A stretch of DNA of 64,000 nt from Lumbricus terrestris (taxonomy: Eukaryota > Annelida > Clitellata > Crassiclitellata > Lumbricidae): assembly GCA_949752735.1 (NCBI GenBank), contig OX457038.1, forward strand, positions 19,249,512 to 19,313,511, in the 5' to 3' direction. The position numbers were made by a program, and so were the translations under genes. Positions 34,801 through 44,665 of this stretch are shown piece after piece; the first letter of the stretch is position 1; each line of letters begins with the position of its first letter. Below the pieces are notes generated by a model. The model did no database searches and was not told where the DNA came from. It saw nothing but the letters and a program-made list of their open reading frames with translations.

Positions 34801-36746
34801 TCAATTATTTCTTTTGGCTCATGATTTGTCACACTCTCAGTTCTTTCATCCTTAACCATGTACTTCAATCCTTTGATTTTCCCAATTATTACTGGCTTTA
34901 TTGGCTGTTCCATCACCATCGCTTGTACTTCACCATTAAAATGTTCACTCTCGATATACACCTTAGCCAATGGGAAACATCTTAAACTCCCATCAACTAA
35001 TACACAATGTGTTTCTTCTCCAGTCAACGCTTCTTCATTTATCAAAGAACGTTTTACAATACAACAACTTGCGCCTGTGTCGTATAAGCATCCCACTGTG
35101 TTTCCATTAACTGTCACCTGGTATTCACTCTTATCTTCAAGGCTAATACATCCATCATTGTCTTTTATCACCATTGCACTAGCTGCCATGTACATTGGTG
35201 GTATTTTATTATGTTCACCCTGTTTCATCTGTTGTTCTCCTCTTGTAACTTCAACCACTCTCTGTATTTCACTTTCTGGCTTAACCAAGTGTGCTCGACT
35301 TTCGAATATTTGTACTGCTGCTGCAGTGTGTTTAAATGTACCCCTGTTTTTCTTTGGGCATTGATATGCCTTATGGTTCTGTTCTCCACAGAAAAAACAA
35401 GTAATCTTATGTCCAGTTGCAATTTCTCTTTCTCTACTGAACCCTCGGTTTTGATGTACACCCTGATTTATCTTCACATCACTTCTACTCCTGTTCAAAT
35501 TGTACCCAGACTGTTCCTTGGGTCTGTGTTCAAACGGTCTACCGTTCAACCTGTCACCATGGAATTTCACGTCTGATTTTGCAGACTGCTCGCTGTATTT
35601 GTAACCGTGTGCTTCAATGTGTGATTCCGCACAAACCAACATGTCCTTCAAACTCATTTTACCTTTCTCTTTTATAAACATACGAAGTTCAGTACTGCAT
35701 GTCAGGTAAAACTGGTCTTTCAACAAGAGATCTTCCACTCCTTCATAAGTTCTCTCAAATCCCGCTTGTGCTAACCACTGTTGCATATACCTTCTCAATC
35801 TATGCACAAAACTAGAAGGTGTCTCTCCTGATTCCATTTTACTGGTTTTGAACTTGTTTCGATAACCACCTTCAGTAAGTTGAAATCTCTTCAACAGCTG
35901 AGTCTTCAAACACTCATAATCTTGCACTTCATCTGCAGACAACCTTTGGTATACTTCTAGTGCTCTGCCTTCCAAATGTCTAGCTAGCGTCAGCGACCAA
36001 ACTTCTTTTTTAACTTCGTACGCAACACAGGTTCTCTCGAATCTCAACAAGTAGGCATCTAAACAATCCTTTGACTCGTTGAATATAGGGAATTTGATAT
36101 TTCTAATTCCTTTATTGTTTTCTCGGTGATCTCCCTGTTGTTGACCATCACCGATCCTCATGTAGTCACTCTCGTGCTCTCGGTTTTGTTCCCCTCTCGA
36201 ATCAATTTCACGCATTCTCACCTGTGCTTCAAGTCTCTTTATCTCTAACTGGTGTTCACGCTGTTCTCTGGCTTCTGTTGCCAAGCGACTTTCTCTCGCT
36301 TCTGTCTCAGCTGCTTCACGATTCAATCTGGCTTCTGCTTCAGCACTCCTGATTGCTTCCAATTCCAGTTCAGCCTTCTTTGCTTGCATTGCAGCCTCTG
36401 TTTCAGCTTTTCTTGTTTCTGCTTCAGCTTTTCTCGTTGCTGCTTCTGTTTCAGCTTTTCTCGCTGCTGCTTCAGCTTTTCTCATTTCTGCTGCTGCTTC
36501 AGCTTCCATCTCTGCTTTTCTCGTAGCAGCTTCTGTTTCAGCCTTCCTCGTTACTGCTTCTATCTCAAGTCTCTTGACTTCTGCTGCTGCTTCAGCTAAT
36601 TTCATCTCTTTGGCGATCTCCCTCTCAGTCGCTCTATCTTGTCTCCATTCTGCCTGTCTTTCTTTGACAAAGGCACGTGTCTCGTCCCCTTCCATGTTCA
36701 TCCGTTTGGCAATTTCTAACCAAGCTTCAAAATCACTGACAGACAT
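31812..36746 (-). CDS. Gag-pol polyprotein, order gag-PR-IN-RT-RNaseH
   Basis: One 1644-residue ORF supplies capsid and enzymes for retrotransposition. Residues about 35-190 form an Ala/Glu/Lys-rich coiled coil with KAETEAATRKAE-type repeats. A Ty3-like gag core is about 215-380. A CCHC zinc knuckle is C450-X2-C453-X4-H458-X4-C463. The aspartic protease motif DTGAS is at 556-560. Integrase follows: zinc-binding H797, H804, C834, C837; catalytic D867, D927, E963 (D-X59-D-X35-E); GPY motif at 1104-1106. RT comes after integrase: about 1235-1430, with YVDD at 1377-1380. RNase H carries D1528, E1567, D1594 and D1637 and ends just before the stop. Usual Ty3/gypsy elements place integrase last; this order is the Gmr1 signature. 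There is no frameshift between gag and pol, so expression as a single polyprotein is inferred. The ATG at 36744-36746 is the first in frame after the leader. Confidence 0.97.
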   Translation of the reverse strand: MSVSDFEAWLEIAKRMNMEGDETRAFVKERQAEWRQDRATEREIAKEMKLAEAAAEVKRLEIEAVTRKAETEAATRKAEMEAEAAAEMRKAEAAARKAETEAATRKAEAETRKAETEAAMQAKKAELELEAIRSAEAEARLNREAAETEARESRLATEAREQREHQLEIKRLEAQVRMREIDSRGEQNREHESDYMRIGDGQQQGDHRENNKGIRNIKFPIFNESKDCLDAYLLRFERTCVAYEVKKEVWSLTLARHLEGRALEVYQRLSADEVQDYECLKTQLLKRFQLTEGGYRNKFKTSKMESGETPSSFVHRLRRYMQQWLAQAGFERTYEGVEDLLLKDQFYLTCSTELRMFIKEKGKMSLKDMLVCAESHIEAHGYKYSEQSAKSDVKFHGDRLNGRPFEHRPKEQSGYNLNRSRSDVKINQGVHQNRGFSREREIATGHKITCFFCGEQNHKAYQCPKKNRGTFKHTAAAVQIFESRAHLVKPESEIQRVVEVTRGEQQMKQGEHNKIPPMYMAASAMVIKDNDGCISLEDKSEYQVTVNGNTVGCLYDTGASCCIVKRSLINEEALTGEETHCVLVDGSLRCFPLAKVYIESEHFNGEVQAMVMEQPIKPVIIGKIKGLKYMVKDERTESVTNHEPKEIIEKCTEVENKGILIRKTEHEERPIGAKKTVRFSDNVMRNQDEKLMTVAVVETRAEAKKVAKYKPLKVAEMPNLNVSVKEIQELQSQDETMSKQMERAIEWDGNEDNIEDKPYVKKKGLLYKRYKEVQKDEVKWQLMVPKPLRDKVLAVAHNSLLSAHLGMRKTHDKILNEFYWPGIGQDIRRYVLSCDICQKSVDKKVNHKAPMGHLPVLDVPFKHICIDIIGEVNPMSARGYRYILTIIDLSTRYPEAIPLKGISTEEVAEALFGFYCRMGVPQKIHTDRGSQFTSELMAEVNKMLLIKHTMTSPYHAMGNGCVERLNGTIKATLRKLIGEQAKEWDRYIAPLLFALRDTVHESHGFTPFELIFGRSCRGPVQILKELWTNETVEEEVKDVYTYMQDLRERIEETCDMAQKAIHKANAKNKKYYDRKARYRKLEIGDKVLLLLPSCKNKMLVKWQGPYVVKEKIGDYDYRVEIEKGKIKTYHINILKKYHEREDAETVAYISAVVYDGKVGEDEEEEILDLYVSEQTETYEDVDINPDLDEEQKGEMRKLLKKYEDIFTDKPGRTDLVKHEIHLTSEEPVRQRAYPTPYHLQKEIDKEIQTMLDNKVIERSEAAYAAPLVVVKKSDGSNRLCCNYKQLNKLTIFDPEPMMTNEDIFNKLSGSKIYSKFDFCKGYWQIPMSPESKDYTTFVCANGIYKFNVMPFGLINSASSYNRLIRKILQGTENLESYVDDILAHNKGWREHLKTLEIFFERVRQANLTLKPKKCSIGYGKIDFLGHTLNKDDISPKEKSVDKIIDMPRPKTKKQVRSFLGAINYYRKFIPHCAEIMAPLSDLTKKIAPGIVEWNEELEVSFTKLKNELAKEPILRLPNLEKDFILQTDASGSGIGCVIMQQYEGTNHPIAYASRKLLERERRYSVEERECLAIMWGISRFDRYLCGKTFTIETDHCGLQYMKEGRMKNARVMRWSLALQNYSFNIRYIKGSENVMSDYLSRGIV

Positions 36747-37016
36747 ACTTACTGTCTTACTTGCTGACTAGCAACTTATGACAAAAATATTGGCAACTAT
36801 GTGCGCTATTTAAATTTCTAACAAATAGAAATTGTTCAATTCTGCAAAGTGTCAATTCAGTTCCACAACAACAACTAATCTATTAAACTATTAGAGATTA
36901 GTAGTTCATACAACCTACTGCAGTATCTTCAATCTACAATTTCAGATTTAGTCTCTAACAATCTCCTAGCTATAATTGTTCAAAGCTTTTCTAATACTGT
37001 TCAAAAGACAGTTTTT

Positions 37017-37106
37017 TACTGACTCAAATCTTTACTGAATTAAATCTTTAATGACTTAAATCTTTACTTACTCAAATCTTTACTGACTTAAATCTTTACT
37101 GACTTT
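37017..37106 (-). repeat. 16-bp tandem repeat in the retrotransposon leader
   Basis: On the plus strand TGACTTAAATCTTTAC-like units repeat about five times with period 16, between the PBS and the gag start. Possible role in packaging or leader folding is inference. Confidence 0.85.
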
Positions 37107-37109
37107 TAT

Positions 37110-37127
37110 CCCGGGCATGGGCACCCA
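37110..37127 (-). promoter_or_regulatory. Candidate primer-binding site
   Basis: Four bases after the 5' LTR, the minus strand reads TGGGTGCCCATGCCCGGG. It begins with TGG, complementary to a tRNA CCA end. The tRNA species was not identified. Confidence 0.6.
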
Positions 37128-37131
37128 CTCG

Positions 37132-38168
37132 TGTCACCGTCCATCGAAATCTAGGGTTTTAAATCTAGCTTTAATAGGGAACTTTATGCTCAGAGGCCAT
37201 TGGGTGATCAATATTAGAATGAACTAGGACCTAAAACAAATGTAGCTGAGATTCGTTTAAAGATTATATTATAATAAAACCATATCAAACAGTAAAATAC
37301 AATCAATAATCCTATCTACTTATTGTGGCGTATTATCTAATAATATTATAGCTTGTTTCTTATCTTCCACGTTGGACTTTTCCAGCGTAGATGTAGAAGT
37401 TCTTCAGTTCGTATGGATTGGAATGAAGGTTTGAAGAGGAAGGAAGGTCACCTTCTTCTTGCTTGCCGTCGTTTCCAATTCTCTTCCGTAGCTGCGTAGA
37501 CGGAGAATGCTGTAGCTGGCACAGCACTCTGTAGTTTCGTCCACCTCGTTGTTTCTCCACAAGCAACGGTAGCTTCTCGTCGCTTGCTCGTCTTGTTGTA
37601 GTTTCGCACCTTTCTTCTGCCGTCGAACTCCAATCGCAATTGTAGTTCCGAATTCGATCTTCTCCGATGTCGATCGCAGTGCACTCGCAAGTGTCTCACC
37701 AAACTTCGCAAAGTTTCCGTACGACAAGCCCTGGTATCTCTATTCCCAAGGACTTATAGTCTCACCAGTGGGACAGGCCGACAACGTGTCGCCTTCCACA
37801 CCCAATTCACCGTCAGATCTTCTGAATTACCGACAAGGAACGCCACAATCGTCAATGGCCGCCCTTGCTCAGAAATCTACGTCTTCTTCCTTCGCCATCT
37901 TTTCGCTGTCTAACTTTTCGTCTGCCGTTGTTGCCGTCTGCTCAAGTTTGACGCTGCTTTCTGCCCTTCGTTGTGTTTCGATAATTGATGTAGCGCGTAT
38001 TCAAGAATTGTTATAGCGCTATTATTATTATCTAACTTAATGCCACAAGTAATATTAATTATAATCTACAATACGCCACATATTGTCTAGCTTAATTCTT
38101 ACCTATTTAATACTTATACAATGCATCATTTAATAGGTTTGTTTGATAAGAAGCATTCTACCGCTACA
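37132..38168 (-). repeat. 5' LTR of the Gmr1-like element
   Basis: 1037 bp, identical to the 3' LTR except at 37573 as far as I could compare. Expected to contain promoter and polyadenylation signals, but neither could be pinned down by eye. Confidence 0.96.
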
Positions 38169-38464
38169 GAGCCTAAAAATTCGGACTAAATATGGCAGGT
38201 GTGAGATTTTGGTATTCCAGCGAATATGCTTCAGATTATGTCTTGTTGGTTCAGGAAATAAATTTAATTATAAATCTTTTATCAATCGCCATAATGTCTG
38301 TCGTGTTATCGCAGTATCAGCCACCTCTTGCTTTCATCAAGACCGAGTCTGAGAAATGTTCCATTGACATAATTATAGAAGTAGAGCAGTCGAACAAGAT
38401 GGCCGATGACATGTGCAGAATGTTCTCTGTCGTCAAGTAGTTTTACTTGTTAATTCATTTAAAA

Positions 38465-38800
38465 ATTTACTTGACGCCTTTTAAAGAAGCCCCTTCAGAG
38501 GCGCTACCAGTTCAACAACGGTGATGCAAAAGGTTTCAAGAAGACTGTAAAACACTGATGAGTCAACCCTAGGTATAACACGCGTAGCCTATCTCCAACG
38601 GGAGACTTTTCCAGACGGACGGACCTACAACCGAGAAAGCACAACGCTGGCAGGTTGAGGTAAAACCAGTTAGTAAGCGGTAAGTCGTGTGGTGTTCTGC
38701 GTGGTTCCGTGTTCAAGACCAAATAGAGATTCACCCATTGTCGCTTCAAATGGTAAATGGAAGGAACTGAGCGATCCACAATCCACATAATCCGCATAAT
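38465..38800 (-). pseudogene. L2/CR1-like LINE 3' fragment
   Basis: Minus-strand frames include CAFSVVGPSVWKSLPLE, the canonical LINE C-terminal block, in one frame and upstream parts in another, so a frameshift is present. The tail with the GGTAGCGCCTCTGAAGGGG region follows. It lies just 5' of the LTR element insertion on the plus map. Confidence 0.7.
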
Positions 38801-39463
38801 TTACGTGAACTTTACTTACTCTAGAGTCTAGACTATGGCATGTTATATAGCTATAGGCCTATGTCACATGTGCAGACGGACACTTGGGTCGACCATCAGT
38901 GGTCGCAAAAACGATCATCGCGACTTAGTTCAGGAACAGTAACTCTGAACAAAAGCGGCGGCTGTCAACTATGGCTAGAAATCAGTTGACTACGCTTAAA
39001 CTATTATGTACATTATACTATAGCCTGTGTGTCTAAAGCACATCCATGTGTACTTTTAAAAGCCTGTGCGTATAAAGCACATTGTATGCCTAAAAGCCAG
39101 TGTGTCTAAAGTAGACTGAAAAATAACTAGGAGTCAAACGCTGATCTATGTGGAATTCTGGTGCGCAATGAAGACTCTACTATAGGGTACCAAGAAAAAC
39201 CAGGAGGTCAAGCAATGAACGCCCCCAGCCCCGGCAATTCTAACCCTGATCTAAATTCTGCATGTCTAAGCCTGCTATAGCGATAACTTTTCTACTTATA
39301 ATTGATCACTCTTTGCTAATCGATTGAATTTAAATTCTAATGACTTTTAACATCTTTTAGCGTCTAATCAGTTGCACTTGAAGCAGCGCTATAGAAATCT
39401 TCAATTACAGTCATAAACTAATGCTCGATCGATCAAGATAGAATTACCCAGATGCATAATATA
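38801..39463. other. Non-coding stretch, nothing recognised
   Basis: Three imperfect direct repeats of GTGTGTCTAAAGCACA-like sequence at about 39027-39115. Nothing else recognised. Confidence 0.35.
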
Positions 39464-39643
39464 TAAGGAAGCAGTGATTCCGTTAAGGTCTGAATTCTTG
39501 GAGTCGTGGACGCATCACATCCAAAAAATTGGAGTCCACACCAAATGGATAAGAGTCATGGACTCCACGCCCATACATTTTTGGAGTCCCATCGGGCCAT
39601 AGTAGGCCAAATGTAAAAAATTCCGAACTTCTTATATTACAGG

Positions 39644-39793
39644 CATAGGCGCAACCACCCTATGGGACCCACGGGACGCGTCCCCCCCCAACTTTTGAGT
39701 GGTCCCTTAGCTTTACTACTATGGTCCCCCCCAACTTTTAGGACGTGATTCATTATGGTCCCACCCAACTTTTAGGATGTGATTGCGCCTATG
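39644..39793. mobile_element. 150-bp hAT-like MITE nested in the 39472 element
   Basis: Left end CATAGGCGCAACC, reverse-complemented right end CATAGGCGCAATC. ATTACAGG at 39636-39643 and ATTACAGA at 39794-39801 form a 7/8 TSD. The interior carries three imperfect copies of GGTCCC..CCCAACTTTT. Confidence 0.85.
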
Positions 39794-40299
39794 ATTACAG
39801 ACGACAAAGGGCCCAACCATTAGATCTATTATTACGTAACCTACGCAAAAATTCGTATTTTTGACCATCTCATTCTGTTGCAACTCGTACATTTTGCGAA
39901 CAGCCACATGCGTAGTTGCGTACGTAAAAATTAGTCCTAACCCTCCTCCGTTTACAAAAGTTCATTTAGGTTATATAGCTAAAGTGAGCTATAAAATTCA
40001 TGTTACTGTTGGCTATTTTTTGTTTGTTAAAATCTGAAGTTGTCGATACCAATACAGAAAATACAAAGTCATAAACTCATAAATTACAGCCAGCTTCTCC
40101 AGAGATAGGCTGAATTGGAATGAAATATAGGCCTGTGTCGTGGAATCGTGAAAGGTCAAGTAGGCCATAGGCCTATAGGCTATAGCCTAAGCCAACGATA
40201 AGTAGAAGTTTTTAGTTGATAAAATTTGAGAACAAATTAACAGCCATTTAGAAGCAAAAGTTGGTGCTAGAGCACAATCAGATTGCATCATATTGAATT

Positions 40300-40380
40300 A
40301 ATATTGACTGGAGAGCGCCTCTGAGAGGGCTTCTCGTAGAGGCGTTAATTAACTTATTGAAATGAATGAATGAAGGCAGA
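40300..40380 (+). mobile_element. LINE/SINE 3'-end fragment with (GAAT)n tail
   Basis: GAGAGCGCCTCTGAGAGGGC is followed by TAGAGGCGTTAATTAAC and a GAATGAATGAA tail, the common LINE 3' end in plus orientation inside the hAT element. Confidence 0.6.
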
Positions 40381-41306
40381 GCCTGAGAGAGCTATAATAT
40401 GCGATTGTCGTTAGCAATGACATCGTTTTGAAAATAGGCCTAAACAGAGAAATAATTAGGACTCTATATTGCCTATAACTATAATATATAGTACCAATTG
40501 AATCTTCCCGACGATAATAAATTTTATACTTTCCAAGAAAAAATATTTTAGCATTGTTGCAGGCCTACTTCTTTTAATTTTCTTGATTTTAGTATCTATC
40601 CGACGACTTTTTAAGCCAGCTCATTGGAACGGTTGAACGCTAGGCTATGGCCTAATATTGCAGATGTGTCGATGGTTTAGGTCTAGGTCTGCATGTAGGC
40701 TAGATACGTCACACACTTACAAAGAAATGAAATATTCATAAATAGGTCATTGCATAAATTATTATATATATATTCGTTTTAAACAGAAATCAGGTTGACA
40801 AGCCGCAACACAGTTACAAGATGAACAGAAAAATAGTTATATATGAAAAAATTAAATAAAATGTTTGTACATTGTTCAAGAGTTGCATTATTTATTAATT
40901 TTAAACTAATCGCTTATTTTTATCATTTGCTTTAAGCTATTGTAAAGTACTCTAGGTATGAAGTTCTTATCATCTTTAGTTGGCAATTCAAAGTTATGAG
41001 ATCTCGGGCGCAGACCGCAGCGACGCTTCATTACAGGCGGAAACAAACTACACAGGACATAGAATGTTATATTCACCACTAACCAGTCAGTTAATACGCA
41101 ATGCATAAAGCTGAGACAGTTGCACATATATGGACCCCACGGTATTTCTTATTGGTGTCCCTTGGACGCATCGCTAATTTATTTGTGCGTCCATCCACAA
41201 CTTCAGTGCGTCCATGGACGCACCGCCTTTATTTTTGTGCGTCCGGCGTCAAAATTTGTGCGTCCGTGCGTCCCGGACGCACGTTAACGGAATCACTGTA
41301 AGGAAG

Positions 41307-42334
41307 TATTTAATGCATGACCTTAATTAGGATGAAAGGTTTTATGGAAAATCATTTACTACGGGTATTCTTATTCTGAGTGTATGATAATAATTCAATC
41401 ATATATATAGCGCCTCAATTTCCTTTATCGGTTCTTAGCTTTTGTTCTTACTTCGAGGCTCGTTCTTACTTCTTAGAGGTTCTTATAAAGACGTTCTTGC
41501 GTGAAACTTTGTTTCGTTTCTGGGAATTAATTTCTTACACACCAAACAATCGAAATCTGTGAATCAAGTATTAACTGTGCTTTGCCTCACATGCATGAAT
41601 GATATACGGCAGATCTATTTGTCTAGCACTAGACACCACATAGCAAATATTTACATGGAGTCGATTTATGAATCAACTGAAGACTGTACTTGATCATCCG
41701 CTACAAAGACATCGTAGCCTTTAATCTCTGATTGCAACGCAATTATCGAGATTGAACCAAACGAAAGGGCATATATATAACTAAAATGGTTCGATATGGT
41801 ACATGATAAAATTATGTATAGCCTACAGTAATATTAGCAGATCTGTTACAGTAGCTTAGTAACATTATTACTACGAACGGTAACCTACAGGTGCAAAGTG
41901 CATAGGTTTCTACTATCGTGATTTTCTCATATTCACAAGTCATCTTTAGCGGCTGAATAAACTAAGTTAAGTGTCGATATATTAAATAACGCATCCAAAC
42001 ATCAGCCACCACTATTCTTCCAACCATTCTCTTAACATTTTGTTCACGAGGTTGAACTAAAACATAGCGGCTGGGAAGACAATGCATCTCGTCACTAAGG
42101 TGTTAACCCATTTCCTCCTTTCTTATTATCAATTTTATGCGCATGCCTAATAACGCTTCCGCCTCCTCTCTGGTCTCTATGGTAACCGAACTCCGATTTC
42201 TCCGTTGACACGAGTGTCAAGGACTAACCAGTTCTATATTCATGTACGAAATAGATTAATAAAAAACATATCTATAGACTATAATTATTACGGCCAATTC
42301 GCTATAAAGATAATTGTCACGCGACCACCTGTCA
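41307..42334. other. Non-coding stretch, nothing recognised
   Basis: A TATATATAGCGCCTC fragment at about 41401-41417 may be another LINE tail. No gene recognised. Confidence 0.3.
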
Positions 42335-42590
42335 TCTGAAAAACGTCATCTGGAAAATATCATCTGGAAATGTCAGCTGAAAAATGTCATCTGAAAGATA
42401 TCATCTGAAAAGTCATCTGAAAAATGTCATGTATGAAGAAACTCATCTGAAAAATGTCACATGAAGAAAGCCATCTGAAAAATCATCTGAAGAATGCCAT
42501 ATAAAAAGGTAATCTGAAAAATGTCAAATATATGAAGAAGGTCATCTGAAAATGTCATCAGGAGAAGTCATCCGAAAAATTAAATATAAA
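42335..42590 (+). repeat. Degenerate GTCATCTGAAAAAT tandem repeat
   Basis: About 250 bp of variable-length units built from GTCATCTGAAAAAT, with inserted ATGAAGAA variants. The unit is 13-17 bp and irregular, so it is a decayed minisatellite. Confidence 0.88.
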
Positions 42591-43500
42591 AAATTGTATT
42601 TTTAATGACATAGAGCATCATGCACAATCTAGCACACAGACTCCAGTCTTTGATTTGTTTTGCTCTTGAGTGGCGCTATTTAAATATTTCATCACAAAGT
42701 CACATTTCTCCCGATGAGACACCTTCGTCTTCTCTGCATGCGAAATGTATCTCCGCATTTTGCACATGAAAAGAGTTCTCCACCGCTGGAGGAGAACACT
42801 TTTCCTACGGTCAGTGCTCCACGTGGTGTTTAACAACATCTTGCATGCATGTTGCATCAAAGGCTCAAATTTCGTACAGTGTTGCAATTTATACTTCCTT
42901 TCACCTGCTCCCTATAGAGAGGCTCTCTTTTTGCGTGTCTTTTCTCTGTGGTTAAGCCGTGGGCGACAGCGCATTAATTTTTTATCTGTAGCAACGCCAT
43001 AGACTTTTTAGTCGTAAACTCGAAATTTCTAAAGCGCCACTCGAAAGCCAAGCGCGGAGCACCAGCTTATTCACGAGCGCTGCGTTGAGCTAGAAGGGTT
43101 GTCCGTGAGAGTAGTCCGTGGTTTAGTTGTGTAGCGAAAGTGTTTGGATCTCTTTGCAAAGCTGATCTTGGTCAGGAATCTCAGGATTACGTAAAAAATT
43201 AGATTATTTCAAGAGTTATCGGTCAGTAGGAGATTTTTAAACTGCATCACATTGACGACGGACTATGTCTTCAGTGATCAATAAAAATCAACTCTCACAT
43301 CTAATCATTCCTCTCATCTTCATCCAATCCTCCAGTTCCGCATCCTCCTTTCCTTATCCGCCCCCTTCTCCTTCTCATCCTTCAATTGAGTTACTATTTA
43401 ACACGAGCCGTCAATGAATCGTCTACTGCAATAAAGCACGATGTGATGCGTTGCGTAGGAGACGTAGACACTGCGTCGCTTTTCGTCGTATCCCTGAATT
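42591..43500. other. Non-coding stretch with one LINE-tail fragment
   Basis: Segment 43022-43085 (TTTCTAAAGCGCCACTCGAA to GCTTATTCACGAGCGCTG) matches the tail fragments at 18640 and 49465. Otherwise nothing recognised. Confidence 0.45.
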
Positions 43501-43507
43501 TCATATA

Positions 43508-43510
<3 letters not shown>

Positions 43511-43569
<59 letters not shown>
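43511..43569. repeat. (TA)n microsatellite
   Basis: About 58 bp of TA with a single phase break. Confidence 0.95.
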
Positions 43570-43573
<4 letters not shown>

Positions 43574-44154
43574 CAACGTCCGGCGGTCAACGTCACGTGA
43601 CCATAGGACGATCAGACGAAAGTCGACGAGAATTTCGGTTGGACATGAAATATATCCTCAGCCGACGACCTAAGACTTTCTGGTTCTCCATTGGACTTCA
43701 ATTAAATGGCGCGACGCCTACTTCTCAATCTGCGGCAATCTGGGGAGCAGCGGTGATGAACGATTCCACTCGACCAGTAAAAAAGATAAATGAGCATGGT
43801 CAAGGCCATACGGCTGGCGCTATATAAAACATAGATGATGTCAAATTTTGATTGTGCTTAATTAATAGCTCTTTATCCGAATCGTAAGTCGCCTGGATCT
43901 CTTAGCGTTTTGATTACCATTGTATAATGTGTTACAAGTGCAAATGAATTCCCCAAATTATAATCACGTTCTTATGATGCAAATGGAAATACTATTAATC
44001 CTTTGAAATTGATTCGCATGTTATCGTGCATTTAGTTGGTGGTTGGCCAAAAGAGATTTCACATCCGTCAGTTGAATTATCTCAGGATAGACACGACTAT
44101 ATAGCGACCGGAGTACAGCGGATTATATTGTTGCCACGTCACTTTCTCCTCTTC

Positions 44155-44650
44155 ATCTGCAGCACCCTCTTCTTCTTCTTCCTTTTCATAATTCATTCAT
44201 CGTCTTCCTCTTCTCCTCCTGTCGTCATCATCATCATCATCGTCATCATCATCTTCGTCTTCTACCTTCACAGCATCAACAACTACTACTAATACTGCTT
44301 ATACTACTCCTACTAGCCTACTACTACTCCTCCGACTACTATTCCTACAACTCCTCCTACTATGACTACTATTACTACTACCACTACTACCATTACTTAC
44401 TACTATAAATTCTTCTTCATCTCATTCATCTTCGTGTCATTTAGTCATTTAGTCATTATAGTCAGTCGTCTATTCCTATTTCTATTCCTACTAGTAACTA
44501 ACAATTATGGCATCCAGTCATTTATATGACAAATCAGCCAGTCAAATATTCAGCTAACCCGTCAGTCAGTTAGCCGTTCATTTTCAGTCGTTCAGTCTTT
44601 CTGTCGTTCAAATCAATCATTCAAACAGCCGTCATGAAGTCATTCAACCA
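44155..44650 (+). repeat. Compound simple-sequence region
   Basis: CTT/CAT-rich sequence (44160-44265) is followed by CTA/ACT trinucleotides (44278-44402) and degenerate CAGT/GTCA tetranucleotides (44440-44665). Confidence 0.8.
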
Positions 44651-44665
44651 GTCAGCCAGTCAGCC

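Larger units (their letters stand above)
30618..38168 (-). mobile_element. Complete Gmr1-like Ty3/gypsy LTR retrotransposon
   Basis: A 7551-bp element runs on the minus strand. Two 1037-bp LTRs (37132-38168 is the 5' LTR, 30618-31654 the 3' LTR) begin TGTAGCGG and end GGTGACA in element orientation. I saw one difference between them (31059 A against 37573 C on the plus strand). A 4-bp GAGC duplication flanks the insertion (30614-30617 and 38169-38172). The internal region carries one intact gag-pol ORF with integrase upstream of RT, the Ty1/copia-like domain order that defines Gmr1-type members of Ty3/gypsy. Intact ORF and near-identical LTRs imply a recent insertion, possibly still competent. 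No env-like ORF and no chromodomain were seen. It inserted between the receptor's terminal exon and its presumed upstream exons, or in unrelated intergenic DNA. Confidence 0.96.
39472..41298. mobile_element. hAT-like element, 1.8 kb, with perfect 8-bp TSD
   Basis: The left end CAGTGATTCCGTTAA is perfectly inverted at the right end. TAAGGAAG flanks it at 39464-39471 and 41299-41306. Subterminal regions contain repeated GGACGCA/TGCGTCC blocks. The body includes a nested 150-bp MITE (39644-39793) and a LINE tail (40300-40380), but no recognised transposase. Confidence 0.93.
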
